Assembly (NCBI GenBank): GCA_029864385.1
Contig: JAOTTL010000062.1
Location: 1 to 20,381 of the forward strand
Direction: 5' to 3'
DNA length: 20,381 bases
Origin: SG8-41 sp029864385
GTDB lineage: Bacteria > Pseudomonadota > Gammaproteobacteria > Burkholderiales > SG8-41
Numbering within the stretch: the first letter of the stretch is position 1; each line of letters begins with the position of its first letter. The notes beneath the pieces were generated by a model, which was given only the letters and a program-made list of their open reading frames with translations, searched no databases and was not told where the DNA came from. Both the position numbers and the translations under genes were made by a program. Shown here piece after piece: positions 15,632-20,381 of the stretch.

Positions 15632-17179
15632 CTACATCACCAGTTCAACCAGATACGGCCCCGGGGTGTCGAGTCCGCGCCTGAACTGGTCGGCCAGTTC
15701 ATCCAGTGTTGTCGCCCTGCCCGCGGCGACCCCGTAGCCTTTGGCGATAGTCACCCAGTCCAGGTGGGGCGGGCCGAGCGTGAGCATGCTGGTGGCATTG
15801 CGGCCCGGCTTGCCACCGCCCACATTGGCCAGCTCACTGACCAGTATGTTGTAAGCCCGGTTGGCGAAGATGACTATGGTCACGTCGAGATTTTCGCGGG
15901 CCATGGTCCACAGCGCCTGTTGCGTGTACATCGCGCTGCCATCGCCCTCGAGCGTAATCACTTTCCGATCTGGCGACGCGATCGCCAGGCCCACCGCTGC
16001 GGCAAGCCCCCAGCCGATGGAGCCCCCCATGATGCTGAGCCAATCGTGCGGACGGGCCCCTGGAGTTGCGCCGGCAAACGCGCGCCCGCTGGTCACAGCT
16101 TCGTCCACTACGATCGCGTTATCGGGAATCATCACGTTAAGCAATGCCCCCAGTCCTTCCAGCGTGACGTTACCGGTCGGCAGCGCCGCGTCGTGTGCGC
16201 CGGCATTGGTCCGTGGCCGCGTGCCGCGCGCGCCCATCGTATCGGCGAGGGATTCAAGCGTGCTCTCGAGATCAGCCTCGGCTCCGGCGACCCGGGTCAC
16301 CGCGCAGCCCTCAGGAACCAGGACGCTCGGCTTGCCGGGATAGGCAAAGAACGACACCGGCAGCTTCGCGCCGACCAGGACGAGTTGGCGCGTATCTTTG
16401 AGCATCGCGAGCGCGTGATCGACCACGAACGGCAGTTGCTTCACCACCGCACGCCCCGCGCCACGTTCCCAGCGGGCGTTGTTGAATTCGGACACCAGCA
16501 TGCAGCCGGTTTTCGCGGCGATGCGGCCTGCCCAATCCAGCGCGCGCCCGCGCAACGCCGCGCCGCCGAGCAGCAGCGCCGCAGGTTGTCCGCAGGTTAG
16601 CGCGCGCACGCCGTCGGCGATTGCGTCGTCTGCGATTCGCGTGCGCGGTGCGGGTTCGCGAACCATGGCCGGCCCCTCGGCCTCACCCCATGCGGTATCG
16701 GCGGGCAGGATGAGGGTGGCGATGTGTCCCGGCGCTTTGCGCGCGGCCTCGATCGCCAAAGCACCGTCGGCGGCCACTGATTTGGCCGAGTGCGAGGTCT
16801 TCACCCAGTCCGACATCGGCCGCGCCACACCTTCGATATCGGAGGTGAGTGGCGCGTCGTGCTGGATGTGATAGCTCGCGTGTTCACCGACGATATTGAC
16901 GATGCCCGAGCGCGCTTTTTTGGCATTGTGTAAGTTAGCCAGCCCATTGCCGAGACCGGGTCCCAAATGCAGCAGCGTCGCCGCCGGCCTGCCCGCCATG
17001 CGGTAATAGCCATCAGCCGCGCCAGTCACCACGCCTTCAAACAGACCAAGGATGCAGCGCACGCCTTCCACGCGATCCAGCGCGGAGACAAAATGCATTT
17101 CGGACGTGCCGGGATTGGCAAAACAGACGTTGACGCCGCCGTTGAGCAACGTGCGCACGAGACTTTCCGCGCCGTTCAT
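15632..17179 (-). CDS. ThDP-dependent acetolactate synthase-like large subunit
   Basis: 515-residue thiamine-diphosphate enzyme of the acetohydroxyacid synthase / benzoylformate decarboxylase superfamily (similar to the PRK07586 group). The N-terminal PYR domain holds the catalytic Glu48 (LFEGVVTGAADGYYRMAG), a central domain follows (about 185-330), and the C-terminal PP domain has the ThDP/Mg motif GDGS at 412-415 with Asn440 (FANRAYNIL). It is shorter than biosynthetic IlvB (about 560-590), and no ilvN regulatory subunit lies nearby, so a catabolic 2-keto-acid decarboxylase or carboligase role is at least as likely as valine/isoleucine synthesis. The ATG at 17179 has no clear Shine-Dalgarno. 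It stands alone, with accessory debris on both sides. Confidence 0.85.
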   Translation of the reverse strand: MNGAESLVRTLLNGGVNVCFANPGTSEMHFVSALDRVEGVRCILGLFEGVVTGAADGYYRMAGRPAATLLHLGPGLGNGLANLHNAKKARSGIVNIVGEHASYHIQHDAPLTSDIEGVARPMSDWVKTSHSAKSVAADGALAIEAARKAPGHIATLILPADTAWGEAEGPAMVREPAPRTRIADDAIADGVRALTCGQPAALLLGGAALRGRALDWAGRIAAKTGCMLVSEFNNARWERGAGRAVVKQLPFVVDHALAMLKDTRQLVLVGAKLPVSFFAYPGKPSVLVPEGCAVTRVAGAEADLESTLESLADTMGARGTRPRTNAGAHDAALPTGNVTLEGLGALLNVMIPDNAIVVDEAVTSGRAFAGATPGARPHDWLSIMGGSIGWGLAAAVGLAIASPDRKVITLEGDGSAMYTQQALWTMARENLDVTIVIFANRAYNILVSELANVGGGKPGRNATSMLTLGPPHLDWVTIAKGYGVAAGRATTLDELADQFRRGLDTPGPYLVELVM

Positions 17180-17345
17180 GAGTGTTGATTATCCGTGAAA
17201 TCGTAGCGTTGAATTATCTTGTGGGTAGCGAATTTGTAGTATGACCGAATTTGCCTGCGCCGTGCAGTCTATGCTCCTCAAACATCAGCTTCTGCCCAGT
17301 ACCAATGGCCCGTCCTGGCTCTCCCTTATTAGGCATGCCGAGAAA
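17180..17345. other. Upstream region of the ThDP enzyme gene
   Basis: No supported gene. A 14-codon plus-strand frame at 17305-17349 ends in GMPRK-stop immediately before the first REP-like repeat. This position would suit the tail of a lost REP-associated transposase, but the match is too short to call. Confidence 0.2.
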
Positions 17346-17436
17346 GTAAAGAGGTCAAATCTTGACAACTATCAATTGACAACCTAACGTTCCGAGTAAA
17401 GGTCAAAGTAAAGGGGTCAAATCTTGACAATTATCA
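17346..17436. repeat. 29-nt direct repeat pair (REP-like), 33 nt apart
   Basis: The copies at 17346-17374 and 17408-17436 agree at 27 of 29 positions; both contain GGTCAAATCTTGACAA. A partial copy (GTAAAGGTCAAA) sits at 17396-17407. GGGGTCAAATCTTGACA-like words are typical of REP elements linked to IS200-type RAYT transposases. Each copy also contains TTGACA, so outward promoters are conceivable, but no matching -10 is evident. Confidence 0.75.
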
Positions 17437-17539
17437 CAGGCGTTTGCGTTGCGCGAAGCTTTTAATGATAGCGATTTGACAATGCGGGTGGATGTAGTCG
17501 AGACGAGTGAATTGCCGGACGGCTGGAATATTCGTGCCT
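17437..17539 (+). pseudogene. Fragment of a minimal nucleotidyltransferase (MNT antitoxin-like)
   Basis: The frame reads LREAFNDSDLTMRVDVVE followed by SELPDGW, resembling the C-terminal part of MNT/KNTase-fold proteins (LREAFEESDLPFRVDVVDW pattern), which are partners of HEPN toxins. The N-terminal GSxxxGxxxxxSDxD active site is absent, cut off by the REP-like repeat, and the reading becomes unrelated after about 17539. A dead scrap if correctly identified. Confidence 0.4.
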
Positions 17540-17621
17540 GGCCCCCTTTAGATTTCGTTCATGACGGCCCAGGTTCAACCCCACACACGTCATTCGATCA
17601 TTTGAGTAGGGAGCCGAGAAT

Positions 17622-18326
17622 ATGCGTCCGATTGCCTACTGCCTGCTTCTCGTGGCGGTCCTTTTCTGGTCAGGCTGCGCGTCTGTGCCCAAAGAGTCCG
17701 TGGAGCTCTCCGTCACCGTGGGACGCGATCTCGTCGAAGTCCATCGCGCGAATCGGGACCTGGCCGAGATGTACTTCAAAAGAACCAGAGACGATGTCAA
17801 CACCTTTATCGACACGGTCTATCGTCCCTACATGGTGAAGAAGACCATGGAAGACTTCGAATTGGTCAAGAAGATCTCTGAAGCGCCGTCGGACGGTGGC
17901 GGCCCCGACGCATTGGCGATCATGAATCTGTTTGTGCGCAAGCTGAGCAAGCAGATCGAGGACTACCGCAAAGAGCTGGTGTCCGGCGTCGATGCTCAGG
18001 AGAAGGAGGTCATCGACGCGATCAACGCTTCGTATGAGCAGTTGCGGAATGCAAACGCAATCGTCACGGGGCATCTGGCCTCGATCCGCAAGGTGCACGA
18101 CGCCCAGGACGAGCTCTTGTCCAAGGCGGGTCTCGGGGGTCTGCGCGAAACAATCAACAAGAAGGGAGCAGAGTTCTCCGACCAGGTCGAAGAGCTGCTG
18201 GAGAAGGGTCAGAAAGCCGAGGGCAAGATCGACAAGATCGAAGCGGCCATCGAGGATCTGAGAAAGCTGACAGCAAAGAAGCTGACAAGACCATCCGTCA
18301 CGGCCAACACTCCGGCCGGGTCGTAG
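17622..18326 (+). CDS. Predicted coiled-coil lipoprotein of unknown function
   Basis: 234 residues, family not recognised. A signal peptide (LLLVAVLFWSGC) ends at a probable lipidated Cys19; the lipobox is atypical with Trp at -3. The mature part is highly charged and helical: one stretch at about 25-95, an acidic linker (SEAPSDGGGPDA), then long heptad-like helices (about 105-220) consistent with a coiled coil on the periplasmic face of a membrane. No enzymatic motif is seen. AGGGAG lies 8 nt before the ATG. The next gene begins 16 bp after its stop with a strong ribosome site, so the two form a small operon. The pair sits between REP-type repeats and gene scraps, suggesting a mobile cassette. 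Confidence 0.8.
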   Translation: MRPIAYCLLLVAVLFWSGCASVPKESVELSVTVGRDLVEVHRANRDLAEMYFKRTRDDVNTFIDTVYRPYMVKKTMEDFELVKKISEAPSDGGGPDALAIMNLFVRKLSKQIEDYRKELVSGVDAQEKEVIDAINASYEQLRNANAIVTGHLASIRKVHDAQDELLSKAGLGGLRETINKKGAEFSDQVEELLEKGQKAEGKIDKIEAAIEDLRKLTAKKLTRPSVTANTPAGS

Positions 18327-18342
18327 AGACTAGGAGGCAAGC

Positions 18343-18642
18343 ATGTCGAACGGGCAGAGTCTGGATGACCTTGAAGCCGAACTGGACGCGATCCTGAAAA
18401 AGAACCACGAGGCGTTCGAAGGCAAGTACAAGAAGCAAATCGAGGGTCTTCTCGGGCTGTCCCGTGAGGAGATCGACAAGCTGACACCGGACACGACGGA
18501 CATCGAGACGTACGACAAACTGATCGTCGTGGTCAAGAACGCCTCACAGCGAGACATGGCGATCGCGGACCTGAGGAATCGGATCAAGAAGATGGGCAGC
18601 CTGGCGATGAAGATTGCCAAACGCATTCCCGGACTGCTGTAG
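18343..18642 (+). CDS. Small charged helical protein, unknown function
   Basis: 99 residues, no signal peptide or membrane segment, family not recognised. An acidic amphipathic N-terminus (LDDLEAELDAILKKNHEAFE) leads through KKQIEGLLGLSREEIDKL to a basic C-terminal helix (NRIKKMGSLAMKIAKRIPGL). A strong AGGAGG (18332-18337) lies 5 nt before the ATG, so it may be made in excess of the upstream lipoprotein. With no export signal, any partnership with the lipoprotein would not be direct unless one has another location. Confidence 0.75.
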   Translation: MSNGQSLDDLEAELDAILKKNHEAFEGKYKKQIEGLLGLSREEIDKLTPDTTDIETYDKLIVVVKNASQRDMAIADLRNRIKKMGSLAMKIAKRIPGLL

Positions 18643-18691
18643 CGCGTAAACAAGACAAGGGCCCTTTTTCGAGAACCCGTCGATTTAGATA

Positions 18692-18722
18692 CTATCAATG
18701 GGGTCATCTATCAATGGGGTCA
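18692..18722. repeat. Tandem CTATCAATGGGGTCA (two copies, period 16)
   Basis: Perfect 15-bp copies at 18692-18706 and 18708-18722, followed by GACTCGATCGATTTGACAT. GGGGTCAGACTCGAT-type words are typical of RAYT-linked REP sequences. Confidence 0.75.
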
Positions 18723-18798
18723 GACTCGATCGATTTGACATAGGGCGTAAGAGGGGCCGGGCTCGATAAGGTGACCAGATCAATTCAAAAGCAAAAGA

Positions 18799-18852
18799 AT
18801 CTATAAAAATAGATAGAGTCAGAGTCAAATTTCCCGCAAGCGCTCAGCTTGC
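18799..18852. repeat. REP-type segment with two hairpins
   Basis: ATCTAT-AAAA-ATAGAT (18799-18814) and GCAAGC-N5-GCTTGC (18836-18852) are perfect 6-bp stems flanking GAGTCAGAGTCAAATTT, another word common in RAYT-linked repeats. Confidence 0.55.
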
Positions 18853-18976
18853 TTGACATTACCCCGTCGCGCCTAGGTGGTCTGCCGCGTTTGGGTGGTC
18901 GCGCTGCGCGCCGCAGGGCGCGTTCGACCTCATCCTTAAATCGCTCGCTGCCCAAGTGATTAATCGAGCCTGGCTC
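18853..18976 (-). pseudogene. C-terminal scrap of a REP-associated tyrosine transposase (RAYT)
   Basis: The minus-strand frame from about 18976 reads HLGSERFKDEVERALRR then KRGRPPRRDG. This resembles the conserved RAYT (IS200-like Y1 transposase) tail, LGSERF-x-[DE]-E-[IV]-E-x-x-L followed by a basic GRP segment. The HUH motif and catalytic tyrosine are absent. It runs directly into the REP-type words at 18799-18852, as expected for the 3' side of a RAYT. Confidence 0.5.
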
Positions 18977-18999
18977 CTTTATTGACCCTCTACGGCCCG

Positions 19000-19389
19000 C
19001 TATTCAGCGGGCTCGTACATTTTCTCGAACGCCTCAGCTTCGACCGCGTAGCCATCCTTGCCATCCGCCTCGTTGTAGACGAGGTAGGCGCCCGCCTTGT
19101 AATGAGTCACGCCTTCCTTCGTGGCGATCTGTCCCGGCTGCGCTGCCACCTCCGCCCAGACCGGCGCCACCTTCTCGTAGATCCCAGGGCTGACGGCGCG
19201 GTAGGTGCGCGCGAACGTGTCGCGGTCCACCGTGTAGACGTCCCCGCCGTTGTTAACGATCCAATCGCCGGCCTTGCAGGTCTGCGTGCTGCCCCACTTC
19301 TGGTAGGTGAAGCCGTCCGTCTCGAGGTCGAGCTGGATCGCCACCACTTGCGAGGTCGTCTTTTTCAGATACTTGCGTAATTTGGCCAC
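19000..19389 (-). CDS. Small protein of two tandem copies of one domain, unknown function
   Basis: 129 residues, cytosolic by sequence. Residues about 15-65 and 74-127 are two copies of the same fold: KAGDWIVNN (39-47) aligns with KAGAYLVYN (98-106), and VDRDTFARTY (54-63) with VEAEAFEKMY (116-125). Similar GDW-type modules occur in small phage- and plasmid-linked proteins of unknown function (from memory). The GTG start at 19389 has AAGGA 6 nt upstream. A candidate promoter lies before it. The same-strand lysozyme-like gene is 152 bp upstream, possibly related in function. Confidence 0.78.
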   Translation of the reverse strand: MAKLRKYLKKTTSQVVAIQLDLETDGFTYQKWGSTQTCKAGDWIVNNGGDVYTVDRDTFARTYRAVSPGIYEKVAPVWAEVAAQPGQIATKEGVTHYKAGAYLVYNEADGKDGYAVEAEAFEKMYEPAE

Positions 19390-19441
19390 CGGAAATCCTT
19401 CAGGGAACCGGGTCGAGTCCGGCAGAGCAGGCGGGGTGTTC

Positions 19442-19468
19442 TAAATACTAACGCGGTTTCAGCGTCAA
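19442..19468 (-). promoter_or_regulatory. Possible promoter of the duplicated-domain gene
   Basis: On the minus strand TTGACG (19468-19463), 15 nt, TATTTA (19447-19442), about 53 bp before the GTG. The short spacer makes it weak. It suggests the gene can be expressed apart from the lysozyme-like gene. The rest of the 152-bp gap holds only a GGGCA-N6-TGCCC dyad. Confidence 0.3.
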
Positions 19469-19541
19469 TCCAACGCAAGGGCACCGCCCTGCCCTCGGTC
19501 AGGATCGAGGGGCATCTGCGTTTGCCCGCTCAAGGGATCGA

Positions 19542-20381
19542 TCAGGAGGACGAAGAGCGTTTGAAGGAGCCGCGGCGGTCGGAGATGATGCCGTTTGTCA
19601 GATACTTCTTCGTCACCCGGGCGCGCTTCTCGGCGTCGGTCATTGGGGACCTGCCGTAGGTCACGCGGATCTTGAGGTAGGCATCGATGAGCTTGCGTTC
19701 CTCCACGGTGCCCCATCCCCCGGGGTTGCGCAGCCCGGTCTCTTCGAGCGCCTTGGCCAGGCAAGTCTTGACGTAGGCCGGCCGGTTGACGTGGTTGTCG
19801 AGGATCAGTCCGACGCCATACTCCGAGGTCACCAGGTCGGATACCCGGTGCTTGTTGTCCACCTTGGTGCTATAGAACTGGTCCAGTCGGCCGAGGGCGT
19901 GCTTGATTTCCATCGCCTGGACGGCGGGGTCCTGTCCTGCGAGCCAAAAATAAAATGCCCAGGGCGCTTGCCGCAGCTGCGCCTTGGCCGCCGGCGTCTT
20001 GATCGTGGTTCCCCGCAGCGAGAAGTAGCCGTGCACCAGCCCGGGTGTGACCTCCGCCACGTCCAGGCCGTGCTGACCGCAGTACTTGTCGAACAGGTCG
20101 CGGTCCTCGTCCTTGATACGTGCCAGCAGCGCCGGCAGTTCGCCCTTGGCACTGCCCGTGCCGGCGGTCCACTGGAACAGACCGAAGGACAGGGACGCGT
20201 TGTCCCAGGTGTTGATAGCGTCCAGGTTCCCCTCGTTCTCGGCCACCGCAATGATCACGTTGACCTCGGACTGGGTGACCTTGAGGGCGCGCAGTTTGTC
20301 CGCGTGAGACGCCACGAAGGCGGCGGGCTTCTGACCCCCGGTCGTATACAGGCCGAGCCGGAACTTGCTGAACTGCTTCTG
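19542..20381 (-). CDS. Lysozyme-like (peptidoglycan-active?) protein, 5' end beyond window
   Basis: At least 279 residues; the frame stays open to the right edge (the final 22 codons contain FRLGLYTTGGQKPAAF), so the GTG at 20315 is probably not the start. The segment VAENEGNLDAINTWDNASL followed by SFGLFQWTAGTG has the catalytic-Glu ... GLxQ pattern of the lysozyme superfamily (soluble-transglycosylase type). Such proteins often carry peptidoglycan-binding modules, which could lie in the missing part. A basic Ser-rich tail (RRGSFKRSSSS) ends it. No signal peptide can be assessed because the N-terminus is missing. A chitosanase-like or phage-endolysin origin is possible; substrate unproven. 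Confidence 0.65.
   Translation of the reverse strand, partial: QKQFSKFRLGLYTTGGQKPAAFVASHADKLRALKVTQSEVNVIIAVAENEGNLDAINTWDNASLSFGLFQWTAGTGSAKGELPALLARIKDEDRDLFDKYCGQHGLDVAEVTPGLVHGYFSLRGTTIKTPAAKAQLRQAPWAFYFWLAGQDPAVQAMEIKHALGRLDQFYSTKVDNKHRVSDLVTSEYGVGLILDNHVNRPAYVKTCLAKALEETGLRNPGGWGTVEERKLIDAYLKIRVTYGRSPMTDAEKRARVTKKYLTNGIISDRRGSFKRSSSS

Noticed and set aside
15764..16600. 278-residue plus-strand frame opposite the ThDP enzyme
   Set aside because: Antisense shadow of a clear ThDP enzyme with intact motifs.
17346..17436. Two 29-nt repeats separated by 33 nt, resembling one CRISPR repeat-spacer unit
   Set aside because: Only two copies, a partial copy lies inside the 'spacer', no cas genes, and the words match REP-type repeats.
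18652..18666. AAGGGCCCTT followed by TTT as a terminator after the 99-aa gene
   Set aside because: The palindrome has no loop, so a stable hairpin before the T-run is doubtful.

Overview
The window reads as a chromosomal segment of a high-GC betaproteobacterium (Burkholderiales/Rhodocyclales-like). This is inferred from gene families and order: bamD divergent from rluD-pgeF, and a class I PHB cluster (phaC, phaB, phaR) followed by rimO. No rRNA, tRNA or CRISPR array was seen.

Left part, about 1-13,480, is dense housekeeping and metabolism. lysS (cut by the left edge) and acetoacetyl-CoA synthetase are followed by a membrane-anchored glycine-zipper protein with its own terminator, then an EamA transporter gene reduced to its two ends by an internal deletion. 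bamD (minus strand) is divergent from rluD-pgeF, which overlap by ATGA. A ZIP metal transporter overlaps phaC by ATGA; phaB, phaR and rimO follow, then a small DUF1232 membrane protein. AacS makes acetoacetyl-CoA, PhaB reduces it to (R)-3-hydroxybutyryl-CoA, PhaC polymerises it, and PhaR probably represses PHB genes. Two ATTGC/GCAAT dyads on the phaR promoter are candidate autoregulatory operators.

Middle part, about 13,480-15,630, looks like an accessory insertion zone. It holds an intact Phd/YefM-PIN toxin-antitoxin pair, a decayed integrase-core transposase fragment with an in-frame stop, a cupin gene of visibly lower GC whose Shine-Dalgarno overlaps a hairpin, and a gap with a possible HicA-like scrap.

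Right part, about 15,630-20,381, starts with a minus-strand ThDP-dependent acetolactate-synthase-like gene. Next is a two-gene cassette of unknown function (coiled-coil lipoprotein plus a 99-aa cytosolic protein) between REP/RAYT-type repeat debris: a 29-nt direct repeat and a nucleotidyltransferase scrap on the left, a 16-nt-period repeat, hairpins and a REP-associated transposase C-terminal scrap on the right. Two minus-strand genes close the window: a small protein made of two copies of one domain, and a lysozyme-like protein cut by the right edge. The cassette at 17,622-18,642 and the pair at 19,000-20,381 are the least explained genes and the best candidates for something undescribed.
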